Positions 26,532 to 35,741 of a DNA stretch of 64,000 nt are shown here, one piece after another (the first letter of the stretch is position 1; every line of letters begins with the position of its first letter). The stretch is taken from the NCBI RefSeq assembly GCF_900166655.1, contig NZ_FVZB01000006.1, positions 248,001 to 312,000 of the forward strand, written 5' to 3'. The DNA comes from Halobacillus hunanensis. Lineage in GTDB: Bacteria > Bacillota > Bacilli > Bacillales > Halobacillaceae. The position numbers and the translations under genes are program-made. The notes below the pieces were generated by a model, which saw only the letters and a list, made by a program, of their open reading frames with translations, made no database searches and was not told the DNA's origin.

Positions 26532-26570
26532 CCACCTCAGGTCATCCAATATTTGGATGACCTGAGGTGG
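26532..26570. repeat. 39-bp REP-like palindrome, copy 1
   Basis: Left arm CCACCTCAGGTCATCC, loop AATATTT, perfect right arm. First (leftmost) copy of the family. Lies between the tapA operator region and the terminator of the IDEAL-domain gene. Followed by AATCTTTTAG. Confidence 0.93.
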
Positions 26571-26593
26571 AATCTTTTAGGTATTTTTCCCAT

Positions 26594-26624
26594 TAAAAAA
26601 AGCGCTACATGGTGTAGCGCTTTC
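26594..26624 (-). terminator. Intrinsic terminator after the IDEAL-domain gene
   Basis: AAAGCGCTACA pairs with TGTAGCGCTTT around a 3-nt loop; on the minus strand TTTTAATGG follows. Lies 20 nt after the stop of the gene at 26643. Confidence 0.75.
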
Positions 26625-26642
26625 TCAAGCGTAGGTTATTTA

Positions 26643-27098
26643 TCAGCCGTATTCAGAATGCAAGGTTTTCGTTAAAGTTGTGAACGCATCTTGATCACGG
26701 AGATCCAGCGACTGATCAATTAAACGTTGGAGATTATTTTTCTCAAGTTCACCGATGATCGCTGCTATGTCTGTTTTTTCTTCAATTAGATTCTCAACAT
26801 CTTCTTTATAATAAGGTGCCGTTATCGAATGTAAATGAGTTAAAAAGTCAGGAAGCGCAATCAAATCCGCCACAGAGACATAAACAATACGTTTGCCCCG
26901 TTGAAAAACAAAAATATCAAACACATTATGAACACGCTTACGTTTTCGATCGATAATAATTTCACGCGACTCTTTTGGAATAAATTGATACAGTTCGTCA
27001 TCAATAAACAGGGAGAAATATTGGTAGGCTAAAACAACTCGTATAAACCGCTTATCTTCTTTAACGTAATATGGTTTTAACATTTTTACATTTAGCAT
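26643..27098 (-). CDS. IDEAL-domain protein
   Basis: 151-residue cytoplasmic protein. The C-terminal 35 residues fit an IDEAL domain (LQRLIDQSLDLRDQDAFTTL), a short helical domain found in Bacillaceae proteins such as YpiB and YozD. The N-terminal 85 residues look like a small beta domain (YYVKEDKRFIRVVLAYQYF, RKRVHNVFDIFVFQRGKRI) that I cannot name. In-frame GTG 27107 is possible, but AAGGGG precedes ATG 27098 at good distance. Single-gene unit with its own terminator. Cellular role unknown. Confidence 0.65.
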   Translation of the reverse strand: MLNVKMLKPYYVKEDKRFIRVVLAYQYFSLFIDDELYQFIPKESREIIIDRKRKRVHNVFDIFVFQRGKRIVYVSVADLIALPDFLTHLHSITAPYYKEDVENLIEEKTDIAAIIGELEKNNLQRLIDQSLDLRDQDAFTTLTKTLHSEYG

Positions 27099-27281
27099 AT
27101 CACCCACCCCTTTGTATCAGAATATTCAGTATTTTACTCTATTATCTCTCATTTTCTAAAAAATTGAAAGGATTTTGTGTAAACGGATTCATAAGTATTT
27201 GTGACGCGTTTATAATTTGTTTATTCCTCATTAGAAATTTTGTGAAACGGTTTTGTACAAATTTTTTAACAACGAGTAATT

Positions 27282-27491
27282 CTAATCATGAATGACGACT
27301 AACGAACGTAAATGGTTACGAACGGCTAAACCAATAAGGTATGGTGTACATTGATGTTCATCAGGATGTTTTACTTTAAATTTATGTATAGCCAATAACC
27401 CTTCCTCCATGAAATCATCCTTTTTACCTAGTAACCCCATATCCGAAATCGCCTGCAGAACAACAGCTTCGAAGACTTTCATGCTTGTCAT
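27282..27491 (-). CDS. Small protein with sigma-factor region-2-like motif (69 aa)
   Basis: The product contains DDFMEEGLLAIHKF and ends PYLIGLAVRNHLRSLVV, which together recall the core-binding part of sigma-70 region 2 (D-L-x-Q-E-G-x-L-G-L-x-K-A pattern), but it has no region 4 and is too short for a sigma factor. It might be a sigma cofactor such as RsoA, or something unrelated. AAAGGAG stands 9 nt before ATG 27491; the in-frame TTG at 27512 is not needed. It lies divergent to the threonine operon with 257 nt between. Confidence 0.5.
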   Translation of the reverse strand: MTSMKVFEAVVLQAISDMGLLGKKDDFMEEGLLAIHKFKVKHPDEHQCTPYLIGLAVRNHLRSLVVIHD

Positions 27492-27668
27492 TGTTCTTTT
27501 CTCCTTTATCAAATTAAATTTTAGGTATTTATGAATAGGTAATTATATTCATAAATTAATTATAATAATAAGTTAATTTTTAACAACTATTATCGTTCGC
27601 CTTTATTCTACAATTTCCGCAACAATTAAAATATCTGCTTTCTTTTTAGAAATTAAGACGTTTCTTCC

Positions 27669-27697
27669 TTGTTAAGATTCTCACTTTCCGTTACAAT
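27669..27697 (+). promoter_or_regulatory. Probable sigma-A promoter of hom-thrC-thrB
   Basis: TTGTTA (27669-27674), 17-nt spacer, TACAAT (27692-27697), about 50 nt before the hom start. I saw no threonine-rich leader peptide or T-box-like structure in the short leader. Confidence 0.5.
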
Positions 27698-27748
27698 GTC
27701 CATTATACAAAAATATATGTTTATTTCAGGTGGACAGGAGTGTGAACA

Positions 27749-29044
27749 ATGAAGAATACCATTTCGGTGGGATTATTAGGTTTAGGTACAGTCGGCAGTG
27801 GGGTTATTGAGATTCTTGATGATCATAAAGAAAGTATTCAGCATAAAACAGGGTGTGACGTCACCATTAAAAAGGTTCTCGTCCATGACTTATCCAAGCC
27901 GCGACAATTACCTGCTGAAGCGACTCAATTGACAGATCGCTATCAGGATATTACGGAGGACCCTGAAATTGATGTCGTTGTCGAAGTAATGGGAGGAATT
28001 GATCACACTTTATCAATCGTGCTTGAAGCGATGGAACACGGAAAACACATTGTAACAGCCAATAAAGATTTGATTGCGCAGCATGGTGCGCAGCTTTTTC
28101 AAACAAGTCAGCGAAATAGCTGTGATTTATATTATGAAGCAAGTGTTGCTGGAGGAACGCCCATTATTCGTCCGATTCTCGATGGTTTATCTTCCGATCG
28201 CATCAGTAAAATGATGGGAATTGTAAATGGAACTACAAATTTCATTTTAGATAAGATGACTAGGGATGGTGCTGATTTTGATTCCGTATTGAAAGAAGCT
28301 CAGGATCTAGGTTTCGCTGAAGCTGATCCGACGGCTGATGTGGATGGGCTTGACGCTGCCCGGAAAATGGCGATTCTATCAATCTTAGGTTTTTCCATGC
28401 CCTTTAATTTAGAAGATGTTTCCGTAAAAGGAATCCGCGGAACATCTTTATCTGATATAAAATACGCCAAGCAATTAGGTTATTCTATTAAACTTATAGG
28501 GATTGCTGATCATAATGAGGACGGGGCTTCTGTTAGTGTTGAACCAACGCTTCTCCCTGTTGAACATCCGCTTTCCTCTGTTCATGATGAGTACAATGCG
28601 GTCTATGTCTATGGAGATGCAGTCGGAGAAACGATGTTTTACGGGCCTGGAGCAGGAAAGCTTCCTACTGCGACTGCAGTTGTTTCTGATTTAATAGCTG
28701 TCATCAAAAACTTCCGTCTCGGTGTATCTGGTTCGGCTTACGTACAGCCACAGTTTCCGAAACAATTGAAATCTCGAAAAGATCAGCTTACTAAAAAATA
28801 CATCCGCCTTCATGTCATGGATCAGCCAGGCATGCTGATGGAGCTGACAAAGATTTTTGCCCAATACGGCATCTCTTTTGATCAAATCATTCAGCGACAG
28901 GCGGATCAGAACGATGAACGGGAATTAATGATGATCACGCACCAAGTAAGTGAAGAGGATTTTGATCAAGCTTACAATGAACTGGAAGCTCTGGACACCA
29001 TTCGATCAATTGACAGCGTGTTCCGAGTAGATGGAGGGAAATAA
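27749..29044 (+). CDS. hom: Homoserine dehydrogenase
   Basis: Reduces aspartate semialdehyde to homoserine, the branch point to threonine and methionine. The 431-residue protein has an N-terminal Rossmann motif ([16 protein letters not shown]), the family signature with catalytic Lys around [13 protein letters not shown] (residues 210-222), [11 protein letters not shown], and a C-terminal ACT domain (residues about 350-425, [14 protein letters not shown]) that usually senses threonine. First gene of hom-thrC-thrB, the same order as in B. subtilis; thrC starts inside or just after its last codons. Confidence 0.95.
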   Translation: MKNTISVGLLGLGTVGSGVIEILDDHKESIQHKTGCDVTIKKVLVHDLSKPRQLPAEATQLTDRYQDITEDPEIDVVVEVMGGIDHTLSIVLEAMEHGKHIVTANKDLIAQHGAQLFQTSQRNSCDLYYEASVAGGTPIIRPILDGLSSDRISKMMGIVNGTTNFILDKMTRDGADFDSVLKEAQDLGFAEADPTADVDGLDAARKMAILSILGFSMPFNLEDVSVKGIRGTSLSDIKYAKQLGYSIKLIGIADHNEDGASVSVEPTLLPVEHPLSSVHDEYNAVYVYGDAVGETMFYGPGAGKLPTATAVVSDLIAVIKNFRLGVSGSAYVQPQFPKQLKSRKDQLTKKYIRLHVMDQPGMLMELTKIFAQYGISFDQIIQRQADQNDERELMMITHQVSEEDFDQAYNELEALDTIRSIDSVFRVDGGK

Positions 29045-29045
29045 A

Positions 29046-30101
29046 ATGTGGAAAGGATTACTACATCACTATAATGAACTTTTACCTATTAATGAACAAA
29101 CACCAAGCTTGACGTTGCACGAGGGAAACACCCCCCTTCTTCCGATCCCGACGATTTCAGAAAAATTGGGGATCGAGGCTTATGTGAAAATTGAAGGAGC
29201 TAACCCGACTGGATCGTTTAAAGACAGAGGGATGGTGCTCGCCATGGCAAAAGCGATTGAAGAAGGGTCAGAAGCTGTCATTTGCGCGTCAACTGGCAAC
29301 ACCTCTGCATCTGCTGCTGCCTTTGCAGCCCGGGCTGGACTGCGATGCATCGTCGTCATTCCTGATGGAAAAATTGCAGAAGGAAAGCTTGCGCAGGCAG
29401 TTATGTACGGCGCTGAAATTTTTGCGATCAAAGGAAACTTTGACCAAGCTTTAAAAATGGTCCGGGAGATTGCCGAAAAAGAACCCGTTACTCTTGTTAA
29501 CTCAGTAAATCCATACAGAATTGAAGGCCAGAAGACGGCTGCTTTTGAAGTCTGTGACACGCTGGGCAAAGCTCCTGACTTTTTATCCATCCCAGTAGGC
29601 AATGCGGGGAACATTACTGCCTACTGGCGCGGATTTAAGGAATACCATGAGCAGCACGGCTATCAGCTTCCGCAAATGATTGGATTTGAAGCAAGCGGAT
29701 CAGCAGCGATTGTTCGGAATCAAGTTGTTGAGCATCCCGAAACACTGGCTACAGCAATCAGAATAGGAAACCCGGCAAGCTGGCAGCCGGCTGTTGCTGC
29801 AGCAAGTGAATCAAACGGCAGCATCAATGAAGTGAGTGATGATGAGATCATCGAGGCCTATCAATGGCTGGCCCAAACTGAGGGAGTATTCGCAGAACCC
29901 GCCTCCTGCGCTTCTTTAGCTGGCACGATTAAAAAAGTAAAGGATGGCACAATTCCTAAGGGTTCAAGTGTAGTTCATGTCCTGACAGGCAACGGGTTAA
30001 AAGACCCTGCAACAGCCATTGATACAAGTTTGATCAAACCTACCGTTATCGAAAATGATATCAAGCAATTTTCTGATGCTATCTCAGGTGTTCACTCATG
30101 A
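29046..30101 (+). CDS. thrC: Threonine synthase
   Basis: PLP enzyme that makes threonine from O-phosphohomoserine. The 351-residue protein has the PLP lysine motif [11 protein letters not shown] (about residue 52), the [17 protein letters not shown] phosphate-binding region, [14 protein letters not shown] and the C-terminal [17 protein letters not shown] within the last codons of hom precedes ATG 29046 by 7 nt, so this start is preferred to in-frame ATG 29031. Translationally coupled to hom; overlaps thrB by 4 nt. Confidence 0.95.
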   Translation: MWKGLLHHYNELLPINEQTPSLTLHEGNTPLLPIPTISEKLGIEAYVKIEGANPTGSFKDRGMVLAMAKAIEEGSEAVICASTGNTSASAAAFAARAGLRCIVVIPDGKIAEGKLAQAVMYGAEIFAIKGNFDQALKMVREIAEKEPVTLVNSVNPYRIEGQKTAAFEVCDTLGKAPDFLSIPVGNAGNITAYWRGFKEYHEQHGYQLPQMIGFEASGSAAIVRNQVVEHPETLATAIRIGNPASWQPAVAAASESNGSINEVSDDEIIEAYQWLAQTEGVFAEPASCASLAGTIKKVKDGTIPKGSSVVHVLTGNGLKDPATAIDTSLIKPTVIENDIKQFSDAISGVHS

Positions 30102-31006
30102 ATAGCGTCACTATCCGAGTCCCAGCCACTTCGGCCAACCTTGGTCCTGGGTTCGATTCGATAGGAATGGCCCTTTCAAAATATGTCACTCTGGAGTGTC
30201 AGCCAGCTGAACAATGGTCTTTTTCTGTAGCAGAAAAAGATCAGCCTTATATTCCAAGTGATGAAAAGAACCTAATATATAAGACAACACTTTTTACAGC
30301 TTATCACTATGGAATCGAGGAATTGCCTCCTTATCATGTATCGATGGTAAATGATGTCCCTGTTGCACGTGGACTTGGCAGTTCTTCAACGGCGGTTGTT
30401 GCCGGGATCGAGCTTGCTAATGCCCTCCTTCATCTAGAGCTAAATAAGCAGGATAAGCTGAAAATCGCCTGCAAAATTGAAGGACATCCCGATAACGTAG
30501 CTCCAGCAATACTAGGCGGTGTGGTCATTTCAAGTTATACGGGTGAAGACCTCGATTACGTTCGCTTTACTAAAGGTCTGAAGGATCTCTCTTTTGTTAC
30601 GGTTATTCCAAGTTACCACGTGGAAACGGAGAAGGCTCGTTTGGTCCTGCCTGATGCGCTGAATTATAAGGCAGCAGTGTTGGCCAGTGGAACGGCAAAC
30701 GTATTGGTTGCTGCTTTAGCTGAGCAAGACTGGACTGTAGTGGGTAAAATGATGAAACGTGATCAGTGGCACCAGCCTTATCGCAGGGAGCTTATTCCGG
30801 ACTTCCCACTCGTATCGAAGACATTTGAAGAGAATGGATCCTACGGCAGTTATATTAGCGGGGCGGGGCCAACAATGATAGGCTTGTTTCCGAAGTTAAC
30901 CCCAGATCAACGCAAAGCATTAATTCATCAATTTCCCGAACATCATGTAGAGGTTTTAACAATAGATACAAAAGGTTTAGAAACGGCCGTACATGTGGAT
31001 CAGTGA
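30098..31006 (+). CDS. thrB: Homoserine kinase
   Basis: GHMP-family kinase that phosphorylates homoserine for ThrC. The 302-residue protein has [18 protein letters not shown] at the N-terminus, the ATP loop [16 protein letters not shown] (about residues 87-102), [13 protein letters not shown], and the C-terminal [12 protein letters not shown] motif. ATGA overlap with thrC. The stop codon lies within the left arm of a terminator, ending the operon. Confidence 0.95.
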   Translation: MNSVTIRVPATSANLGPGFDSIGMALSKYVTLECQPAEQWSFSVAEKDQPYIPSDEKNLIYKTTLFTAYHYGIEELPPYHVSMVNDVPVARGLGSSSTAVVAGIELANALLHLELNKQDKLKIACKIEGHPDNVAPAILGGVVISSYTGEDLDYVRFTKGLKDLSFVTVIPSYHVETEKARLVLPDALNYKAAVLASGTANVLVAALAEQDWTVVGKMMKRDQWHQPYRRELIPDFPLVSKTFEENGSYGSYISGAGPTMIGLFPKLTPDQRKALIHQFPEHHVEVLTIDTKGLETAVHVDQ

Positions 31007-31028
31007 TTTTTCACTGATCTTATTTTTT
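30998..31028 (+). terminator. Intrinsic terminator of the threonine operon
   Basis: GATCAGTGA (30998-31006) pairs with TCACTGATC (31011-31019), followed by TTATTTTTTG. The left arm contains the thrB stop codon. Confidence 0.8.
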
Positions 31029-31203
31029 GAAAGAATAACTTCTTTTTCTCAAAGTTGATAATTAGTTAAATTATAATTCATACCAATGAATGGATTTTTC
31101 TGAAAAATATTTGCTCATATGAAAAAAATTCGAGAAATTCTACTATAAAAATGGTGAATAATTGGATACAATAGAATTAGAGAATTCATAAAGGGGTTAG
31201 ACG

Positions 31204-31578
31204 ATGATGGCAAAAAAAAGTAAGCAATATGACTATGACTTAAAAGAAGTAAAACGACTAATTGAGGAGACCGATAAAAACTATCGGGAAATTTCTCAGG
31301 ATACCGGATGTCCTTACGCAAGTGTTGTGTATCATGGTCGAAAAATTCGCGGCCGAGTCAATCGAAGCAAACATGACATGATCACTGAATTACCACAGTC
31401 TACACTTTTTCCATCGGAAGAAAAGATCCAGGAGCCAATGCCGTTATTCGATGGCACTACTTTAAACATCTCGAGAAACAATATTCCCATTCATGATGCT
31501 GAACAAGAAGCAGCCAGGATGATTAAAGCGGCCAGAGCTCTCGGATTGAGCAAAATTAACATAACGATCGAGAAATAA
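31204..31578 (+). CDS. Hypothetical protein with possible N-terminal HTH (124 aa)
   Basis: Basic, soluble 124-residue protein. Residues about 12-50 (YDLKEVKRLIEETDKNYREI, then TGCPYASVVYHGRKIRGR) have the shape of a short helix-turn-helix; the C-terminal part (HDAEQEAARMIKAARALGLS) is a helix followed by a short strand. I do not recognise the family. AAAGGGG precedes the tandem ATG codons at 31204/31207. It is a single-gene unit with a strong terminator and palindrome copy 2 behind it. Confidence 0.6.
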   Translation: MMAKKSKQYDYDLKEVKRLIEETDKNYREISQDTGCPYASVVYHGRKIRGRVNRSKHDMITELPQSTLFPSEEKIQEPMPLFDGTTLNISRNNIPIHDAEQEAARMIKAARALGLSKINITIEK

Positions 31579-31601
31579 ACATAACCAATACCCCTAAACT
31601 G

Positions 31602-31643
31602 AGCATCCCCCATTTTTTCTAAAAAATAGGGGATGCTTTTTGT
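31602..31643 (+). terminator. Intrinsic terminator with long AT-rich loop
   Basis: AGCATCCCC (31602-31610) pairs with GGGGATGCT (31629-31637), extended inside by ATTTTTT/AAAAAAT, followed by TTTTTGTTTTG. Confidence 0.8.
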
Positions 31644-31667
31644 TTTGTCTCCGTCTTCCATATTTCC

Positions 31668-31706
31668 CCACCTCAGGTCATCCAAATAATGGATGACCTG
31701 AGGTGG
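31668..31706. repeat. 39-bp REP-like palindrome, copy 2
   Basis: Perfect 16-bp arms with loop AAATAAT. Base pairing extends outward to CCCC/GGGG (31666-31708), and a T6 run follows on the right. Downstream of the 124-aa gene and its own terminator. Same loop as copy 3. Confidence 0.93.
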
Positions 31707-31828
31707 GGATTTTTTGTAAATATAGCAGCAGATAGGATAATACATGCTTTTGATGGGCATAGCTTTTCTAGTAAAACACTGATCCTCTATGTTATTTTTA
31801 TATAGTGAAAAGAAAGGAAGATCGCATC

Positions 31829-31993
31829 ATGTTTTATTTATTATTCGCTGCCTTTTTCGTCATTTACTTAATAGCAGGTTATGTTACACCACTCGAGCTT
31901 TCTACGTTTACAGTTGTACTATCTGTTGCGCTTATTTGTTCAAATCTATATATGTTTTTCAAAAGCCGCAAAGAAGAAAAAGAAAACAAATAG
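31829..31993 (+). CDS. Small two-TM membrane protein (54 aa)
   Basis: The product consists of two hydrophobic segments (residues 2-20 and 25-46) and a Lys/Glu-rich C-terminal tail (KSRKEEKENK). AAAGGAAG stands 9 nt before ATG 31829, so this start is preferred to in-frame GTG 31805. Single gene between palindrome copies 2 and 3. Function unknown; small proteins of this shape are common in Bacillaceae. Confidence 0.55.
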   Translation: MFYLLFAAFFVIYLIAGYVTPLELSTFTVVLSVALICSNLYMFFKSRKEEKENK

Positions 31994-32010
31994 TAATTTC
32001 CAGTTTATTC

Positions 32011-32049
32011 CCACCTCAGGTCATCCAAATAATGGATGACCTGAGGTGG
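32011..32049. repeat. 39-bp REP-like palindrome, copy 3
   Basis: Perfect arms, loop AAATAAT, pairing extends to ATTCC/GGAAT-like flanks and a T4 run follows. Sits exactly between the convergent 54-aa gene and the AEC carrier gene (14 nt before its stop), replacing a conventional terminator. Confidence 0.93.
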
Positions 32050-32062
32050 AAATTTTCTGCCA

Positions 32063-32959
32063 CTACGTTAGGATATTTAATACAATGGGAATCGTAATGA
32101 TACTCAAAATCGTAGTAACCAGGGTGATACTGGATACGAGATCCGGCTTTGAGTCAAACTGAACGGCATACATTGTCGTTGTTGCGGCAGATGGCATCGC
32201 TGCTGAAATAATTAAGACATTAGCCATTAAATCACTCATTGGCAACAGAACCGTTAACCCCCAGGCAATAAGAGGTGATCCCACCAATCTCAGGGTAGCG
32301 GCATAAGAAATTCTGCCCCACTCTAGATGTTTCACGGTAATATTGGCAAGCTGCATTCCCAAAAGAATCATTACTGTTGGGATGGTAGCGTCCCCGACTA
32401 TAGAAACACTCGACATCAAATTCTCCGGGATCGAAACAGAGGAAAGTTTCATAATTAGTGCTGCAACTACCGCATAAGTTGGTGGCATTTTTAGTACTGT
32501 TGAAATGGCCAATCGTACGCCTGCTGAGCCTTTTGCTGCGTAATATACGCCAAAGAAGTTCATGACAATCTGCTGCAGTACCATGAAGGACACGGAATAC
32601 ACAAATCCCGCTTCCCCAAATGCAAATAACACGATCGGCGCCCCATAATTACCTGCATTCATAAACGCTGTAGAGAGGATCATGCCACTTTCCACCGAAG
32701 AATCAAGTTTCATAACTTTAGCTGTAACTTTATTGATCAATAGAATAAGAAAAAGTAATAGAATCGAAAAGAACAGCATCATTAAATATTCACTATTAAA
32801 TTCAGCCTGATAGAACGTTTCAAAGACAAGACACGGTAGCATTATGTACAGGGTTACCGTAGAAAGTGATTTAATTTCAAGGCGCAGGAACTTCTGCAAA
32901 ACGAACCCAGCTATAAAGACAATGATGACAGGAAGAACGACTTGGAAGAATATCGTCAT
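32063..32959 (-). CDS. AEC-family transporter (auxin efflux carrier type)
   Basis: 298-residue membrane protein with about ten segments in the two-halves layout of the AEC family, with the typical asparagine-containing STAFMNAGNYGAPIVLFAFG (about residues 97-116) and C-terminal ISAAMPSAATTTMYA. Bacterial members move malate, malonate or other organic acids; the substrate here is not evident. ATG 32959 follows a GGAGG-type site. Its promoter region shares the 200-nt gap with the RAYT gene and palindrome copy 4. Confidence 0.8.
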   Translation of the reverse strand: MTIFFQVVLPVIIVFIAGFVLQKFLRLEIKSLSTVTLYIMLPCLVFETFYQAEFNSEYLMMLFFSILLLFLILLINKVTAKVMKLDSSVESGMILSTAFMNAGNYGAPIVLFAFGEAGFVYSVSFMVLQQIVMNFFGVYYAAKGSAGVRLAISTVLKMPPTYAVVAALIMKLSSVSIPENLMSSVSIVGDATIPTVMILLGMQLANITVKHLEWGRISYAATLRLVGSPLIAWGLTVLLPMSDLMANVLIISAAMPSAATTTMYAVQFDSKPDLVSSITLVTTILSIITIPIVLNILT

Positions 32960-33029
32960 AGAGCTAAGCCTCCAATAATAATTTTAACTTTATAAGTTTA
33001 TCAAAAATGAAGTCATCATACATAATATG

Positions 33030-33068
33030 CCACCTCAGGTCATCCAGAAACTGGATGACCTGAGGTGG
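33030..33068. repeat. 39-bp REP-like palindrome, copy 4 (5' flank of RAYT)
   Basis: Perfect arms with loop AGAAACT; pairing extends outward through TATGCC/GGCATA (33026-33072). About 93 nt upstream of the RAYT start codon in a divergent promoter region. Confidence 0.93.
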
Positions 33069-33161
33069 CATATTTATCCTTTTTCTAATTATGCAGGATT
33101 TTCAGGATAAAAGTCGAATAGTAACTAAGTGTTTATGTACTAATTTAGAGAGGATGTTGTT

Positions 33162-33713
33162 ATGGCTAACCCGAAACGAATATGGTTTCCTCATGCCAGC
33201 TATCACATTACGGCGCGCGGAAATCGAAAAGCAGATATTTTCTATGATTATCACGATCGCTATTATTATCTTGAACTTCTTGCCCAGAACAAACAAAGCT
33301 ACCCCTTCCACCTCCATGCCTATTGCCTCATGACTAACCACGTACATTTGCTCATCGAAACGGTCGACCACCCTCCCGGTATCTTCATGAAAGAACTTCA
33401 TTCCAATTATGCCATGTATTTTAATAAGAAATATGACTATGCGGGCCACCTTTTTCAAGGACCATACAAGGCGGATCTCCAGGATGATGTGCAAGTCAGC
33501 CGCTATATTCATTTAAACCCCTGCCGCGCCAACCTTACTCACTCTCCTGAAGACTATCGTTGGAACAGTTACCCACACTACATGTCAACAAATTCACCCA
33601 ACACACTTGTGACAACCTCAAAACTACTTTCTTACTTCAAGAATCCAGCAGAATACGACTGGTTTGTTAAATTACCATTAAAAACCACCTCAGGTCATCC
33701 AGAAATTGGATGA
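33162..33713 (+). CDS. REP-associated tyrosine transposase (RAYT, IS200-like Y1 family)
   Basis: 183-residue single-strand transposase of the Y1/HUH group. It has the HUH metal motif in MTNHVHLLIE (residues about 57-66), the N-terminal HASYHITARGNRK strand, and the DVQVSRYIHLNPCRANL helix (about 113-129) with the expected catalytic Tyr. RAYTs mobilise or maintain short palindromic REP repeats. The gene is bounded by palindrome copies 4 and 5, and copy 5 encodes its last nine codons and TGA stop. No inverted-repeat IS ends or second ORF (TnpB) are seen, so it is a domesticated-type RAYT, not a free IS200. GAGAGGATG precedes ATG 33162. Confidence 0.9.
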   Translation: MANPKRIWFPHASYHITARGNRKADIFYDYHDRYYYLELLAQNKQSYPFHLHAYCLMTNHVHLLIETVDHPPGIFMKELHSNYAMYFNKKYDYAGHLFQGPYKADLQDDVQVSRYIHLNPCRANLTHSPEDYRWNSYPHYMSTNSPNTLVTTSKLLSYFKNPAEYDWFVKLPLKTTSGHPEIG

Positions 33714-33723
33714 CCTGAGGTGG
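33685..33723. repeat. 39-bp REP-like palindrome, copy 5 (3' end of RAYT)
   Basis: Perfect arms with loop AGAAATT. The left arm and loop are read through as the RAYT C-terminus TTSGHPEIG and TGA. Only copy of the family that overlaps a coding sequence. It lies between the convergent RAYT and symporter genes. Confidence 0.95.
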
Positions 33724-33743
33724 TAAAATTCTTCTAAAAATCT

Positions 33744-35396
33744 CTATTCTTTAAGCCAAACTTCTCCATTTTTGTATTGTACTTGTTCTGGATAGCGTAA
33801 GTCTGTGACTTCATCTTGAGTTTCCTGTGACGGCGGTTTAGTAGCCAGTGAGACGACTATATTCGTAATGATGGCTGCAGTAGCTCCAAATACTCCAGCG
33901 CCTGTGTCGATGATTCCCAAAATCGTAAACCCTCCGTACTTAGCAGCGAATATATAGCCTAGCGTAACGGTTAAACCAACGATCATTCCAGCAACAACCC
34001 CCGGACCATTCGCACGTTTCCACCATACTCCAAGGAATAAAGCCGGGAAAAAGGATCCCGAAGCTAAGGCAAATGCCCAGGCCACAATTTGTGTAATCGC
34101 ACCTGGTGGATTTAACGCAAGTAGGCCTGCACAAACGGTCGCCAGAATAATGGACCATCTTCCTACTGCGAGGCGTTTCTTTTCACTGGCATTAGGATTA
34201 ATGGATCTGAAATAGATATCGTGGGACAACGCAGCTGATATCGCAATCATAAGTCCGCCAGCGGTCGATAATGCAGCAGCCATGGCACCTGCAGCCATTA
34301 ATCCTACAACAAATATACCTAAGTTTGCAATTTCAGGTGTAGCCATAACCACAATGTCGTTACTGATCATGATCTCTGTCCATTGTAAAATTCCATCACC
34401 ATTGTTATCAGCTAATGATAGCTCACCCGTATTAATCCATGGCTGAGTCCAGGCTGGCAGATTGCTCAATGAGGAACCCGCCACTTCAGTCATTAGGATG
34501 AATCGGGAAAAGGCAGCATAGGCTGGTGCAGATAAATAAAGAAGGCCGATAAAGAGAAGCGCCCAGGCCCCGCTCCAACGTGCAGCTTTCATAGTAGCAA
34601 CGGTGTAAAACCGGACAATAACATGAGGCAGCCCTGCAGTGCCGGCCATTAAAGTAAACATTAACGCTAGAAACTGCCATTTTGTTGCCCCTGTAAAAGG
34701 AACAATATATTCAGTAATCCCAAGTTGTTGATCAAGGATCTGCAGTTCCTCGATAATTTGACCGTAAGATAACCAGGGAGCCGGATTCTGAGTCAATTGC
34801 AATGACATGAAAATTACCGGGATTAAATAGGCAACGATTAAGACAAGATATTGAGCTACTTGTGTCCAGGTGATCCCTTTCATACCACCCATAGCCGAAT
34901 AAAAAGCAATCAGCACGACCCCAATTAAAGTACCTGTAGCTGTGTTCACTTCGAGCAAGCGTCCAATAACAACCCCTGATCCAGATAACTGGCCGACAGA
35001 ATACGTAAAACTGATTATAATCGTAGCGATCGCAGCAATGATTCGTGCTGTATTACTACGATAACGATCCCCAATAAACTCCGGGACCGTGTAACGCCCG
35101 TATTTTCGAAGCTGAGGGGCCAACAAGAAGGTTAAGAGTAAGTAACCGCCTGTCCAGCCCATTATATAGGCAAGTCCATCATAACCGAGAGCCATTACAG
35201 TACCGGCCATTCCAATAAATGAGGCCGCACTCATCCAATCTGCGCCGATAGCCATCCCGTTAAATACAGGTGGAACGCCGCGACCAGCAACATAGAAGTC
35301 CGACGTGGCGCGTGCTTTGTTAAAAACCGCAATACCGATGTATAAAGAAAAGGTCGCGATTATGAGGATGAGAGATACAATAAACTGTCCATCCAC
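33744..35396 (-). CDS. Sodium:solute symporter, VC_2705-like subfamily
   Basis: 550-residue symporter with about 13 membrane segments and family motifs (GADWMSAASFIGMAG near residue 52, GGMKGITWTQVAQYLVL, FALASGSFFPALFLGVWW). It is related to acetate permease ActP; the partner DUF4212 gene places it in the VC_2705 type, whose substrate is probably a short carboxylate. An outside loop near residue 330 carries DNNGDGILQWTE, a complete EF-hand-like calcium loop. Start is GTG 35396 with GGAGGGG upstream. Third gene of a three-gene operon with a cre site. Confidence 0.85.
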   Translation of the reverse strand: MDGQFIVSLILIIATFSLYIGIAVFNKARATSDFYVAGRGVPPVFNGMAIGADWMSAASFIGMAGTVMALGYDGLAYIMGWTGGYLLLTFLLAPQLRKYGRYTVPEFIGDRYRSNTARIIAAIATIIISFTYSVGQLSGSGVVIGRLLEVNTATGTLIGVVLIAFYSAMGGMKGITWTQVAQYLVLIVAYLIPVIFMSLQLTQNPAPWLSYGQIIEELQILDQQLGITEYIVPFTGATKWQFLALMFTLMAGTAGLPHVIVRFYTVATMKAARWSGAWALLFIGLLYLSAPAYAAFSRFILMTEVAGSSLSNLPAWTQPWINTGELSLADNNGDGILQWTEIMISNDIVVMATPEIANLGIFVVGLMAAGAMAAALSTAGGLMIAISAALSHDIYFRSINPNASEKKRLAVGRWSIILATVCAGLLALNPPGAITQIVAWAFALASGSFFPALFLGVWWKRANGPGVVAGMIVGLTVTLGYIFAAKYGGFTILGIIDTGAGVFGATAAIITNIVVSLATKPPSQETQDEVTDLRYPEQVQYKNGEVWLKE

Positions 35397-35411
35397 AATA
35401 TTTCCCCTCCA

Positions 35412-35708
35412 TTAATGATCTTCTGTGTGTGTGTTTGTATCCACAAACTCAGGATCAAAGCCAAATTTTTTATCGATCTTGTCGCTCATAACCGCATTAA
35501 CAAAAAGCAAAATGATGAAAGTTAAGACCGCCCCCTGCGATCCCATATAATAATGGAAAGGAATACCTAGAACCGTTATGGATGATAGGTCTCGTGCAAA
35601 AAATACAATAACATAAGATGCTAAAAAGCCTATCGCTAAATAAATACAAATCATAGTTGTCCGATATTTAAAATAAGCCTCTGCTTTAGCTGGATCCATT
35701 TTTTTCAT
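35412..35708 (-). CDS. DUF4212 small subunit of sodium:solute symporter
   Basis: 98-residue protein with two membrane segments (about residues 18-40 and 55-80; YFKYRTTMICIYLAIGF, MGSQGAVLTFIILLF). DUF4212 proteins are encoded next to VC_2705-type symporters and are regarded as a small subunit. GGAGG stands 8 nt before ATG 35708, preferred to in-frame GTG 35717. Followed 15 nt later by the symporter gene. Confidence 0.82.
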   Translation of the reverse strand: MKKMDPAKAEAYFKYRTTMICIYLAIGFLASYVIVFFARDLSSITVLGIPFHYYMGSQGAVLTFIILLFVNAVMSDKIDKKFGFDPEFVDTNTHTEDH

Positions 35709-35741
35709 CTCTCCCACCTCCCTTCAACCGAATAAAGAATT

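Noticed and set aside
27513-27748. Threonine attenuator or T-box before hom
   Set aside because: I found no Thr-rich leader ORF, no T-box sequence and no terminator in the short leader.
33030-33723. A complete IS200/IS605 insertion sequence
   Set aside because: No TnpB gene and no asymmetric left/right end hairpins; the bounding hairpins are ordinary members of the dispersed family, so RAYT fits better.
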